A DNA stretch of 64,000 bases. Origin: Corallochytrium limacisporum (taxonomy: Eukaryota; Opisthokonta). The position numbers and the translations under genes are program-made. The notes beneath the pieces were generated by a model. That model searched no databases. It was given only the letters and a program-made list of their open reading frames with translations, and was not told where the DNA came from. The stretch is from NCBI GenBank assembly GCA_002811645.1, contig PDIP01000012.1, positions 116,452 to 180,451 on the forward strand. The letters are read 5' to 3'. Shown here piece by piece: positions 20,901-30,890 of this stretch (position 1 is its first letter; every line of letters starts with the position of its first letter).

Positions 20901-22263
20901 CAGAGAACACGAGCAACAGCTTTCCCAACTCTGACACATACTCAGGATGCAATGGGCGAAGCAGAAGCTCATCAAAGGACTCTGTCTGCAACCAAGTCCG
21001 TAAATATTCGCTTGTCTCTAGTGCTGACATTTGGTTCAAGAAGCCCTCGCTGCCCTTCCTCATTGTCCGTACCGTTGGTTCAGAGGTTTCCCGAGGGCTC
21101 TTCATCTTTGTAAATCCTAGTAAACGCTCTTTAAACACTTCCCTGGATCGCGGTGTAGCAGGTACGATTGTGAAATATGCGTTCACGTATTCAGTCATCA
21201 TCCCCAAAGCCTTGAGATTCTCGCCCAGAGATGTCGAAAACAGGAACGAACGGCTCAGATACATTTTGCACAGAAGCACCACTTTCTCTGCGTACTGCCT
21301 GGGAACGCTTGGTGCCAGCTCCAAGCAGTTGTCTATCATCAGGAAGTATCTTGCAATAGTACCAGACCATTGTTTCCGGACCTCCTCCGGCTCTAAACAT
21401 GCCATGAGTTCTAGTGTACGCGGAAACAATGCAATGAAGAACGCTTCCCGGTGATCCGAGTTTAGGTAATGACGCAGTTCATAGAAGATTTGTGTCAAAT
21501 CACATACGTCATTTGCGGTGAACGGACAAGACATAGCTGTCGACGAAGTCCTCTTCCTACCGGGGCTGAAGGCTCTGCTTGGATGCCGCCCTCTTTCGGG
21601 GGTATTCGGCTTGTCGGATCCTCCATTCGTAGGCGACTGATATACACCAGTGATATGTGTCGAACTCGCAACTTGGTCCCAGAATTTGTCGAGGATATCA
21701 ATTATGGCATCATATCCGCCAGCCTCCCCAAAGTGCTCTACATTGCTCAAGTACATCTGTGTGGCCGTGAATTCCTTACGACTTGGTCTTGCATATGTGT
21801 ATTCATCCGGAGAGTCGTTTCCAGTCCTCCTATTTACACCAAACAAATGCGAAGAAGCAAACTGAAATATAGCCATAACCGCTGGAAGCAGACCTTGCCA
21901 GACTGTGCTGTTCTGTGCATTAGCAGCAAATACAGTCAGAACTACCTGTAGATTTCGGTTAATCTGCTGTACTTCCTCCAGTTTGAAATCCGATTTATCA
22001 ATAATTTTAGCATACCCATCTGCTATGTAGCGCAGTGCTGCAAATGGCTGACAGCAGAGCACTCCGTCGCTTCTGCTTGGTTCTAACCCTTCGGTTGATC
22101 CGTCTGCCCGCTTTACTGCGCCGAGTAAAGCATCATTAAATGTAGTCAAGCTTGCTACGAGGTCATCCTTTGACCCGAATTCCGTTAATGGGATGTCATG
22201 AATCATGCAAAGACCGTCATTATGGCCGTTGAGTTCCGGCTGAACCGTCATGACGGACGGCAT
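14980..22263 (-). CDS. giant ubiquitin-specific protease, USP9X/USP24/USP34 type
   Basis: A 2,427-residue single-exon deubiquitinase. Residues 1-970 and ~1080-1600 are helical repeats. An inserted ubiquitin-like domain lies at ~990-1065 (ILRLSPVATVHQLYWAV then APIKIYVGDRPI). The peptidase C19 domain spans ~1665-2010: Cys box GLRNLGSTCYMNSVYQQL with catalytic Cys1676, MQQMDAQEFLNMF motif, a zinc-finger-like pair (DCGH and CDKC), and the His box DAGHYFSVL with catalytic His1944 followed by WFEYND. About 400 more helical residues follow. This order matches the very large USP9X/USP24/USP34 group, which removes ubiquitin from substrates in trafficking and signalling. Which orthologue cannot be decided by eye. 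All catalytic parts are present, so it should be active. It is convergent with the unassigned gene at 13943-14938. Confidence 0.92.
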   Translation of the reverse strand: MPSVMTVQPELNGHNDGLCMIHDIPLTEFGSKDDLVASLTTFNDALLGAVKRADGSTEGLEPSRSDGVLCCQPFAALRYIADGYAKIIDKSDFKLEEVQQINRNLQVVLTVFAANAQNSTVWQGLLPAVMAIFQFASSHLFGVNRRTGNDSPDEYTYARPSRKEFTATQMYLSNVEHFGEAGGYDAIIDILDKFWDQVASSTHITGVYQSPTNGGSDKPNTPERGRHPSRAFSPGRKRTSSTAMSCPFTANDVCDLTQIFYELRHYLNSDHREAFFIALFPRTLELMACLEPEEVRKQWSGTIARYFLMIDNCLELAPSVPRQYAEKVVLLCKMYLSRSFLFSTSLGENLKALGMMTEYVNAYFTIVPATPRSREVFKERLLGFTKMKSPRETSEPTVRTMRKGSEGFLNQMSALETSEYLRTWLQTESFDELLLRPLHPEYVSELGKLLLVFSDRNVLMDGILTSILSRSIDQHSSIRKALYDLAGHVSQKATKDAISRAMGFVESSGSRERDVRWVELAKTLAVNALLRGLEEPFQRGATILFHTLKESAGLNNPLSDAAHNACMIIAVEVPDDLKLKIVEYCVEVIASGNGEIPAMSILLKMLKNAPNNRWTRRRPNLTDFLDRLSELHILNVLMNGLKNQEKLESDAAKNAKVRFEFLDMYLCNCSQVLTKTQVFALWDYYTSPTAEVEATNTALRWFLSIHVGSKRSSAFELDTAMNLFTDRICQFSKMEVCNLRFAIFQRYFFIINRYKGKVDFEEKTVRKLTKKDSDASPEGTERGSLEVQGSTNSQQGPGYVNPYKGGYLVNSLSKYRSLDVEQDTTINNQEEDNDPSVWFSETLTDDVSLYVLDFNSIVGLDAVWRIFGKCKDASVSALAEQLAIDLLKRISPGVKPKVVVESHRHFQSITQKHLVKAIESDAGEQQIVHLLRIIQKVSEWYAHNRILTHPKKASKVKSPSTQFSSLKNVRPHSLASDRPRGSGSSATPEITVPCTCKIAGQPEEAVILRLSPVATVHQLYWAVRSAAALPQSAPIKIYVGDRPIPESKRFKSISKYGVDDNVTVTVVNREQKSRFFKLRRHGKSSGTTSTGVPEISTDVSINSEGDSLERSKFGMLKVALRSNSNRSNGALHEDDDNATPLEWQILYANGLYERLHELLSDKSLAVACAAWTILDQVPVPYHIGQQVVEMVREQGSNGNGHHDGVNVIPLPKEDGDSNPFLDLYNTRILRLKLCGQDKDTQDYFIDGPQASENLSGTDQIQEELRCASLLDKFIAMCHRRDEASIRDTGDETELIVDMLVLESTLDLVCSLFLRPCHGVIKSSLKHPDETIQGCQITCRELIPDDTVHKAFEGRATVLSTAIMAMLAAISNMSLHNRENAFILIQNKDLVDRKQHLFCDGFSMLMVMWRFQSHLLDEVTGEEKFAKWMTRIVLSSEDDVTRQWSAQALGDILLGAWPEHATPSKLYIEQSTLLRNALGVRVLKMSCGISESLTKARPYLSLLRRYIQLLPPPDFENFREEIVRVYADLIPPLLNFDLSLLADHQEGGLTNVFVALCEAISSILDRDRTLVHDVKFETEIGGSLMQKIIFFAVPNSEESTERTANWLHPKSAIQASLDLCLRLVRQDDSESAVVKNIFHAIMDEQFASSSGRWIIRPEAEVLGTTGRVGLRNLGSTCYMNSVYQQLFAIPAIRGDVLRSWDIDITQIPAEDDENNTRTELQRMQQTMTGQLQRLFSFLSFSYARAFDPIMICSLLRDFDGNKLNVMQQMDAQEFLNMFIDRLEREGQKSGSSDIWREHIGGYYLQEILSQDCGHVSTTTEPFYTLGLEIQDLNDITDSLASLIQSETLDGPNKYFCDKCEKRTVAVKRTVLGSNPRHLVIHLKRFAFDLRSLTNTKVDSYCRFPHTLDLEPYMHKSVLLDPKRSGGFEYQLKGVVVHQGNIDAGHYFSVLCDRETGEWFEYNDEDVLPFDTSMIPELCFGGQMMDENGEQFPKNFSAYLLVYDRKDIEDNASENESVDVLQMRSSTIMDDAMNVIQRKNKSLVRNLQLFHPAIEKFLMQWYHSMEVQSTIKECPKRAGEVARTIVRYMLEVLYRSDKVTDEQLNHWKTALLGLSVHTTVIMEYFADKDFFAEMFQFEGTKRVQPDVVEITKTMLRTLCLKEEEISVGPEERARVLEKCTETLITLAKRSVDVPDTGNFVYCLLAIVVQHQPTVMKRIQDEHLDECVFKQLQEAFEAARSDQIDAKNGKFGNMTNLINMQGIILFALNVARNLLEMGEKENMPEFTFVQCWTVVSQGISLVAAPQYMNTVLLKDPGQSRACTTALANELIKATTDAEFNRLYQTAEHLIEKVSPSNATFVTMFLDGCLAVIEKANMRKATFAFLQFLNNAKIVPGMAEWVGAHTTEIRSAAKKQCLNADAQVHRFEDAK

Positions 22264-25200
22264 GCACTCTAATTCTGAGAAAGACGGTTCCGTTAGTTCT
22301 ATCCGAATGCACCCATAATTTCACATCCTGCAGTGCACCTTTCTCAGGTATCTTCTATTTTCGATCTCGTCAGAGATTCTATGGTTTGTACTGTGTCTAG
22401 TACATATACTCCCACAGGAGTGTCACATTGATGGCACTGTTGCAACCTTGGACCTGTGAGATAGCCGACTGAGATACCAAGTCGGTCCGGGTCACCACTC
22501 CGGGCACCGCCTAACAATATCGGCACTCTTTGTATCACAGTGCTGCATCAGTGCCCGGGTGAATTCGGAAGCGCATTTGTCCACCGTAAGAAATCCCTGT
22601 GCACCCCCTGAACAAAGTGATACCAAGAAGAAAGTGAAGCCCACGCACCATTCTTCACCAAGCCGACTCTTATCCCTTCAGCTTCCAAGCCTACCGTAGA
22701 GTTGTGAAGACCGGACGGCAACAGGGAAGACCCCGGGGGGGGGGGGGCGGGAGGAGCGCCAGCAGGGAGAGCATACGCACTCCGACATACAGAAACACTG
22801 CACAGTGCAGCGCCCCCCTGCGTCTGTGTACACAGTTTCGGCATACAGCCAGTGCGAAATGGAACCTGTGGTTTCGTTAATTTTTCTTCTTCCAAGAGCA
22901 GTATCTGTTTTCTCCATGTCCTCTACCCGGCACCAACACCACAAAGCGATCGGTGTAAGGACACCTACGGAGAAACTCCCGGGGATCGGTTGTCCCCCGG
23001 GTGGTCGAGAACAAGTGATACCTCCCTATCGCAGCTCGAACCGCCGTCCGTATAGGCCGTGTATGGCTTCAGGTCGTGCTTGTGCCTCAGTTCCTGTAGG
23101 TTTCGGAGGAGCCTCGTTCCCACACATTCGGGAAACAGCACAAAGATCTCTTTCTCGGTGTTCGCTCTCCCTCTTTGTTCCTTTTTTTCGTGTCTCGTGT
23201 CCGTGTCCCCAGTGGTCCTGCTGTAGGCTATCAGCTTCTCTATTTATGTTCTTCTTGCTGTTCCCCCAAAAGGTTGCAACTTTCCTCGCCGGCTCAGTTT
23301 GGCAGTAAAGAATTTTTGTATGCCAGTCTGTGGTTCTTCCAGTTCTGCGCACTATTGCGTACGACATGCAAACATCGCGACGAAAAAGAGAGAGAGAGAG
23401 GAAAAACTAAGCAGTCTGTGACTCTGGAGTGGCACGGGAAGGGAGAAGGACAAATGGCGGTGACCGAGAGAGAGCAGACTAAATAGACACAGACAAATGG
23501 GGGGGGGGNNNNNNNNNNNNNNNNNNNNNNNNNNNNNNNNNNNNNNNNNNNNNNNNNNNNNNNNNNNNNNNNNNNNNNNNNNNNNNNNNNNNNNNNNNNN
23601 NGGCGGTGACCGAGAGAGAGGAGACTAAATAGACACAGACAAAGGGGGGGGGGGGAGTTATCCAATTTCTCTCAACGAACGGCCCAAGCACCACCGCATC
23701 CCACCCCAAACCAACCCCCCCCCCTTTTTTGCCTCCTTCTCTTTGCCTTCGCCTTCTCCAACCACTCCCTTCTTCCCCGCCCGGGAAAAGGGTGGGTCAT
23801 TCTCTGTTGCTGCCGCTTTTCATCGTCACCTGAGGCGTTCATAAATGGCTGATACAGAACATTGTGCGCCTCCCGTTGATTCACCGCCGATGCTGAGCCC
23901 GCCTGTGAAAAATTTCGGGCGACGAAGAGTGGGAAGGTCCCAGAGAACATCATCACCAACCACAGCTGGAAAGCGGGTAAAATTTGAAGACATTTTCTGA
24001 AATGTTCCTTCTTGGCCGAGGCTGTATACGATTACAAGTGAAATATGACGGGTCAAAAGAAAACGCTACGAGAGAGCGGGGTTTGGCCGTCGCGAGAGTG
24101 ACTAGGCACATCCTGCAGCAGGAGAGTCAGTAGACGGGAAAGCCACCTCTCCAGATGGCAAAAATTAATTTGTCATCCTTGGTAGTGAATGTACAGGAAG
24201 TCCGGATCTTCCACACTGGCCATGTGAAGATATTCACAAATGGAGGACAAAACTTGTGGAGGCGGGGTATACACAGAAATACATTGCTTGGCTCCGTTCG
24301 ACATTATCAATATGTTGCAGAAGAAGAGAGTCTGTCCAAACTGTTTGGATGCCCTCGACTACAGCTGTATCCGCGTAGTTGTACTTTGGCAGTATGGTAT
24401 CGATCACAGTACGGATAGTGTATTGAGCCGAAGAAAAACGAAAAAAGACGGGTGTGTGAATAACCAAAAACAGAAACAGGTATCGTCGGAGAATATTCAA
24501 CCACACAACACATGCCTCTGCGTACGTTACTGCGTTGGTCCTAGCCCTACCTAAATACTCTGGGAAGAAATCGCGATGCTTGGTTCGCATAGAAAGGGGT
24601 GGCCAAGTGCGGCCCGTCGAGCAAAACCTGCAAGTGTGAGTTTAAGTGGGAGCAGTCCTAAAATAAGGAAGGCGAATGGGAGAAGAAGACAGGGGCAGTG
24701 ACGAAGGAAGAAATAGACTGGGATAATGCCATGGCTGAGGTGTTCAATTCGTGTTAAACGGTTTTAACTTGATCGTTTTGTGCAAACTTTATTTGTTGAT
24801 GATCGACAATTATTGCCTTCTTGGGTATGCATTTATAAGGATGAAGTCCCAGTTATGTTAATAGAAAATTGGCGATCGTCTGTATGAAAAAGAGAAACAG
24901 GGAGGAGCCATTCAATTCCAACACTGGGTGATAGTGGGCGCGATTTTACAAGGAAAGTGGTGGTTTTCTTTATTGCCGGAGAAGGTATGTCTACGCCCCG
25001 GCCTGTATACGTATCAGTGTTGGTGGGAGGGAGTTATGCAACAGGAAAAGGAACACTGAGGGTGGAACACTGGTCGCCTGAATACGCATACATGGAAATG
25101 GGGTCAGAATGGGGCAAGCGCTATGTGCCCTAATAAAGTTCTTCTCCGCCAATGTCCACATACCTCACAGTGACTTTCACAGATAGCAAGGCGAATGTCA

Positions 25201-28200
25201 GCATCCAGACAATTGGCTCACACAAGAGAGTATCCACATGACCATCGCATAACGGATGCCCAACATAGTAAGGCACGCAACTTCGACAAAAGCCCTGTGG
25301 ATCCTTGGGCCATTACCCATTGGGTGTCTCTTTTGCAGAGCAGGGTTGGTGTCGTTTATTTATACTCTGTCTATTGCCAACAACTTGACAACTGTACACA
25401 ACGCTTCCACGCCAGATTCGTTCCCCAGTCAATGGATAGGATTTCGGTACCGGCACGCGCAAGACCGTACTGGCTGCGACACCAAACCGCCACACCAAAT
25501 TTTAATTCAGATTATGTCCGTTACGCGCGCATTGTGTCGCACGAATGAAGGCAGAATTATGAAGGACCTTCTTGCAACGTAACCTTACCGCCTTAGAACA
25601 CTCTCGTCAGACACACTGCTACAGATAAGCTTCCAAGGCGTCCAGGTGTAGGCTTGTGTATGAGGCGCCGCACAGTTTTGGGAGAGGCAAATATGTTCCA
25701 TCTTCATTACTATTGATTTCTTCTTCTGACTTGAGGCGACCCCCTTAACCCCCCAAATCTTCTCGTCCTCTCTTTGGACATTCTTGTTCCAGAGCATTAG
25801 GCTTCCCAATTCGATACTCTTACACAGTAACACCGATAGCGCGATAGCCCACACGAAATTGGGCTTGTAGGAATGGATGTCGAGCATCTCTACCCTCAGA
25901 CATCCTTAGGAGTTCGGGGAATTTGGGTACCATGATCCAGAGGTCCTGCAGATGGGTAATTTGCATACGGATTACCACATTGACGTGTGGGCATGTGTAC
26001 CCTCCGATGGTTTTGTCGATGCACATATTAAACCCACACATTCTCAACAAAGGAACCTACATGCCATAGAAACTCGACCTAGAACAACTGTGGTCAAGTT
26101 GGTGGCTACAGATGGGACACCCGACCATGGTCCCACACACTCCTTCAATACCCTGGAAAGAAGTAACCCTGAAAGGGTTGCGTGGGAGGTATTGTCAGTC
26201 CGGTTCGTAATAATAGCAAACTCAGAGCCAGAACAACGGGAGGGAGCCCGTGGTGCGTAGACAATGAGCAGAGCAAACGCTTCGGGGACGACTCTCACAT
26301 TGTCGTGTGGTCCCGCCCCTTGTGTGTTCAGACCACCTAATACTCACACACCGGATGAGGAGCAAAGAATTAGATTCCTCCTATATTTGTCTGAGTTTTT
26401 GTTTTTTCCCAAGCAAAGGCACACTAGTAGACCGCAAGAATGAGAGCTAACCCGGATACGCAGAACATTTTTGTAAACATGCGTACAATACAGACCCCCT
26501 ACCCAGGGGCGTGGTGAGAGTACTACTGCTTCTTATAGTCATACCAGCAGCTGCGAGTGCTGATTGCCCCACAATAGCCTGTACTCGGCATTTCTGTTAG
26601 TTAGCCTCGACCATTTTGGAGCTCCCAGCTAGAAACGGTTCCGAAAGCCAGTACTTTTTCCATCACTTTGCGAATGAAATGTCCCCGTATCGGCTGGTGC
26701 AACAAGATTTGTCTTCGGACCTCGGTCATTGCCCTCGCTGTCTCATGCTGGTGAAGCCCTGCCAAAGTTAGACTAAGGATATAGATGATTGAGGTTGATA
26801 GTGTGGTCCCGTAGTGTATCACTGCAGTCTGAGGGAGAATTTAAGTAGACACCTGTTGGCTAATTATTCGTGCCTGCTACGAGGCATGCCAACAGTTTCA
26901 CTTGACTGCGCTGTCTTCTTGCGAAATCAGGGGGCGTCCTCGTGAGGTGGTTGTAACTGGTAGGCAATTTGCTATCAGGCCTTAGCCAGGCAATCAATAT
27001 AAAAGAGTGTCCGCCTTCCAAGTCCTGCATCGTGCCCCAATATCCACCTTGCCCGAGCTTTTCTTACTCCCGCTTCCGACGCCGACTTAAGGCACCTCAT
27101 GTATCCAGTGTGTACCTGGCTTCAATTACCTGCGAAATTCGCGTTTGCCGCCGATCCATGGCACCAGTACGGTACAGCTTCTGCCCCCATCGAAACATGC
27201 GAGATCGGGCCCTGGTGAGCGGTAAAAGAGACTCCCCTTTCCAAAGCGCGAGGGGGACTGTGGCCGGCTTCTTTCCCTTAATACCATAAGCTTTTCGCAA
27301 TCGACCTTGCTGCAATGTTTCAGCTGCGAGCGAGGGGTCCGTACAGTTTGTAGGGTGGAGAACGAATGAAAACGAGATCCAGTGGGCAACAAAAAAATTT
27401 TTTTTGAAGCCACCAATGGGGAACATCGGAAGGTGACCAGCGGAGGTGATGGTATTACTTTTTCGTGCCCGCGACCGCCCGCCTCGGCAATCATTTTCGG
27501 CTTCGCTGATTCTTCTGCTGTTGGTCTCAAATGGGCAGCACAGGCGTGGACAAGTTCGAAAATTGGATCAGCGGTACTGATAAAGGGTCGTTTTTGTCAC
27601 CATTGTCGGTATAAGGGGTCCCCAACTGATGACTGAGAGCGATTACCTCATCGAGGAGGTCGTTGCAAGATCAGGGGGTTGTGGTATGTTCCAGTGCGAT
27701 GAAGAGGAGAGAGCGAAAGAGGGCGCATCGCTCGTATTAAGCAAGATACGGAGTGCTGGTGCCAGTCCCCACTATCACATACGTAATGGCCTACGTTTCT
27801 GAATGTCTGTTTACAGTCTTCTGTTCTCAATTCGGCTCTCCCCATCTCCGGTGGTGCCCGTCGACTAAACACCCGCCGGGGATTTCCATAGCGAAAGTAC
27901 TGACGATGAAGGGCTTAGGAAAACCGGTGCGAAACAACAGCCGCAGCACGAGAAGGTCAATGCCACGAGTCTGGTGCGGACCTCTCCAGTGTAGCTTTTT
28001 CTCCATATAAAATCCTTTAAAGGGTCCGCCGTTGTGTGCTGAGGTTAAATCCCAGGGGAGGGGTCTGTGGGGCGGGGAACTAAAGGTGACAATGGTCCAT
28101 CCACGGGACGGGCGTTCCTTATAATACCCTGTGATCGGTGTCGCTACGCCTTCGTCGTGTGCACAGGAGAGTCGCACTACTTGCCGGCCGTGGCCATGGC

Positions 28201-28450
28201 GTAAACGAATTTACCTTGGAAACATTGGAGTGCGTTGTACCTGTTAACCAAGAAGGTAAATCAAGGACAGGAATAGGACACCAGTGGGAGCAATCTCTAC
28301 CTGTGCGCTACCAAATTCAAGGACAGAAGCAGTAGACGATCGGACTTGTTCAAATCAAAGAAACGTCATAGACATGTAAGAAGGGTGGAATTCTCAAACC
28401 CTGCATCGGGCAAGTTAAGAAATAGGGGTGTAATTGGCGAACGAAGAGAC
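22264..28450. other. 6.2 kb gene-free region with assembly gap
   Basis: This is the longest gene-free stretch, between divergent starts. It contains a G13 tract near 22736, a repeat interrupted by an N gap (listed separately), C/T-rich blocks near 23717 and many short frames without domain signal. No tRNA, snRNA or transposase was recognised. One or both flanking promoters and untranslated regions lie here. Confidence 0.5.
23456..23656. repeat. 53-bp direct repeats flanking a 93-N assembly gap
   Basis: The unit GGCGGTGACCGAGAGAGAG followed by an AGACTAAATAGACACAGACAAA-like tail and a G-run occurs at 23456-23508 and again from 23602, on either side of the gap 23509-23601. The copies differ at a few bases (GCAG/GGAG, AAATGG/AAAGGG). 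The gap is therefore probably a collapsed or unreadable G-rich minisatellite of unknown copy number. Confidence 0.85.
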
Positions 28451-29986
28451 ATGGCAGACTATGAAGATCTTGGCCTCCTGTCTTCGGACGATGACTCCGT
28501 CGCAGACGGCCCTGCCCCTGTGAAACAAGTCAATGGTGGCGGTGACGTTACTGGAATTGATGTCTCCAGGCCTATTCCGCAGGCGGAAGCAGAGGACATG
28601 GACTCGTCAGATGATGACTTTGCACAAATTGTACAAGCAAAACCACCGACGAAGGCTCCAGAACCACGACCCGCACCGGTACCAGCACAGCATGTCAAAC
28701 CGGGAAGACCGCACACAAACGGTTCAGCCAAGGGAGGAAAACCTAACGGATTGGAGGGCCCACCGACCACCAGCAATGGTGGTTACGCTAGAGAAGTCAC
28801 ACCTGATCCCCTTGCAACCTACAACAAGAGTCCGAAGAACGCCACCAGTGAAGCCGGGTTTGTGGTCAGTTACAAACTTTCATGTCTGGCCCCTGGGGTG
28901 GTGCCTCAGCAGCCGAAGAAGCGTACGCAGTCGCCGGTAGAAGCAGAGAAACCAAAAGATATGCCGCAGGTTAAGCGTAGTCGACCAAGTCCCAAGCAAG
29001 AGGACCCTGGACGGGATCGGGACTGGTTCGATGATGATGACGAAGAAGAGGAAGAGGAAGACTATACCGCTGTAAGGACGAACTCTCGACGTAAGATTTC
29101 CACGTCGTCGAGAAGTAAGAGTCACGCACATGAAAAACCACATAGTAAGCACGTTAACGGCACAGCACGGCGCCGTGTTAAGGCAACCAAGAGCGAGTCG
29201 TCACGGAGCCATCACAGGCGCTCAGAAAGCCCCCGGGACCCTGAACCCGTGGAGGAGGTTGCCGTGAATCCTAGAGAAGACCTGTACAAGAGGGCACTGC
29301 TCACTGGTCAAGAACTCAATGATGCTGCACAAAAATTCGAGTCATCAACAGACAAAGGCCGGGCATATAAGAAGCGTATGACATCCAATACGGACGACAA
29401 CGCAATCGGTGCCACATGGTACTTCTTCAAGACTGCTGTACTTCGTGAGTTCTATGCCCAGTCTCTGTTATCTGGTGAAGACGCTAGTTTAGGCTATGCA
29501 GAAATCAAGCAGAGCATCTTACACTATGAAAGTACTAGCAGCTGGTTCAACATGATTCTGACCGGCATAGACATGAGCGGACCCATTGTCCCAAAGCTTG
29601 CAATGCTTCGTCGGATGAGGGCAGTCTGTGGTATGCGTCGTGTGGTTTTGAATGAGAACCGCTTAAACCGCATTGCAAACGAGCTGAACCGGCTCACCGA
29701 CCCCAATAGCACTGCACCTGCTAGTACAGGCAGTGATGGTTCCACTCCGGACCAAATCTCAACTGTGAAGACGTACTCTCGAGACTTTGTCCGCAGCGTC
29801 CAGCCCATGTTTTCTGCTCTCGAAGACTGGCGCGTGGCAGAGCGTGAGTATCCGTTGTCAAAGTATACGCATGCTGTCAACACTTTTGGCCGCATCTCCC
29901 TGACCTCCGAGGCGAACACTGTCCTCGCATTCGCCAATGTTGCACTCCACATTGACTGTGGTGTAAACGGCGGTACTCTGCGGTGA
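28451..29986 (+). CDS. charged, largely disordered protein with helical C-terminal region
   Basis: A 511-residue product that I cannot assign. It starts at the first ATG in frame (MADYEDLGLLSSDDD). Residues 1-280 are disordered: acidic SSDDD blocks, Pro/Lys stretches, then a run of D/E (FDDDDEEEEEED) followed by Arg/Ser/Lys/His-rich sequence typical of nuclear proteins (RRVKATKSESSRSHHRR). Residues ~295-510 are ordered and helical (EDLYKRALLTGQELNDAAQKF, WYFFKTAVLREFYAQSLL, a central LRRMRAVCGMRRVV). This plan resembles transcription or chromatin scaffolds. A distant AF4/FMR2-type C-terminal domain was considered but not supported. A poly(A)-signal AATAAA lies at 30055-30060. It is convergent with NDFIP. 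Confidence 0.75.
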   Translation: MADYEDLGLLSSDDDSVADGPAPVKQVNGGGDVTGIDVSRPIPQAEAEDMDSSDDDFAQIVQAKPPTKAPEPRPAPVPAQHVKPGRPHTNGSAKGGKPNGLEGPPTTSNGGYAREVTPDPLATYNKSPKNATSEAGFVVSYKLSCLAPGVVPQQPKKRTQSPVEAEKPKDMPQVKRSRPSPKQEDPGRDRDWFDDDDEEEEEEDYTAVRTNSRRKISTSSRSKSHAHEKPHSKHVNGTARRRVKATKSESSRSHHRRSESPRDPEPVEEVAVNPREDLYKRALLTGQELNDAAQKFESSTDKGRAYKKRMTSNTDDNAIGATWYFFKTAVLREFYAQSLLSGEDASLGYAEIKQSILHYESTSSWFNMILTGIDMSGPIVPKLAMLRRMRAVCGMRRVVLNENRLNRIANELNRLTDPNSTAPASTGSDGSTPDQISTVKTYSRDFVRSVQPMFSALEDWRVAEREYPLSKYTHAVNTFGRISLTSEANTVLAFANVALHIDCGVNGGTLR

Positions 29987-30131
29987 GCTTGTAAGATTTT
30001 GTTTTAATTCCGGTTATGTTGGTTGTAACTAGAGATATTACATGCGAAACAACAAATAAAAAAATCTACGGAAAACTTTATGTCAATGTATTACTTATGC
30101 TCATGTTTATGGAAAAAGTAGATTATTCTAT

Positions 30132-30890
30132 CTAGAGCTGAGCGGCCATCTGCTGACGAATGCGGACATAGACGGCAACTCCGCGGAAGAAGATGAACCA
30201 TCCAATGACAACTAGAAGAGAGGCAAACCAGTTCGAAGGGCTATGCAAGTCACCAGGGTCGGTATCTGTGCTGTTCTGGGGAGGAGTAGTGGTACTACTG
30301 TTACCTCCGTCGGCGTCACTACCGCTGCCATCCAGAACTTGTCCATAGCGCAGAAGGAAACCCCACTTGATCATATCAATGCCCAGACCAGCTGTAGCTC
30401 CGCACTTTCCAGCGATTGTGTTACTAAAGAAGTAAGCAGCAATATAACCAAACCAATTAAAGAGGAATGCAAGCATAAAGCACAGGAAGAAAATGGAGTC
30501 CGTTCCCACAACCAGTGTGCTAAGTTCCTGTGCGGTATAGCGAGCTCCTTCGTAAACCCAGACACCCTCGCCTGATTCTAATCCTGCAAGGTCCGCCTCT
30601 TCATCGTCTTTCACAACATCGTCATAGGCAGGTAATTCTTCGTTGCTTACAGCATCGTAACCCGGGGGCTTGTCCTCACTTCCGCTTGCTTGAGGAACTT
30701 CACCTTCCTCGTTCCCCGATTCTGCAACAGGTTCTGACGACCCCTTTTGCTGCTCTTCTGTAATTTCTGTGGTTTCTTCTACGACCTCAACTTCTTCCTC
30801 GTCGTCAGACTTCATTACCAAACTGGTATTCTCAGTCTCTTCGACTTCGACGTCCTCATCATGGACACGCTCGTACCCTTCGTTCTTCAT
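30132..30890 (-). CDS. NDFIP: NEDD4-family interacting protein (NDFIP1/2-like)
   Basis: A 252-residue three-span adaptor. The cytosolic N-terminus is acidic and carries a PY motif PPGY (75-78) plus LPAY (86-89), which bind WW domains of NEDD4-type E3 ligases. The membrane part follows the family closely: VGTDSIFFLCFMLAFLFNW (TM1, ~128-155), TIAGKCGATAGLG then IDMIKWGFLLRY (TM2, ~160-182), and NWFASLLVVIGWFIFFRG (TM3, ~220-241) with a short basic tail. NDFIPs sit in Golgi and endosomal membranes and recruit and activate NEDD4 ligases. Compared with animal forms the acidic N-terminus is longer and one of the usual three PY motifs is absent. It is convergent with the disordered-protein gene (145 bp apart). 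Confidence 0.93.
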   Translation of the reverse strand: MKNEGYERVHDEDVEVEETENTSLVMKSDDEEEVEVVEETTEITEEQQKGSSEPVAESGNEEGEVPQASGSEDKPPGYDAVSNEELPAYDDVVKDDEEADLAGLESGEGVWVYEGARYTAQELSTLVVGTDSIFFLCFMLAFLFNWFGYIAAYFFSNTIAGKCGATAGLGIDMIKWGFLLRYGQVLDGSGSDADGGNSSTTTPPQNSTDTDPGDLHSPSNWFASLLVVIGWFIFFRGVAVYVRIRQQMAAQL

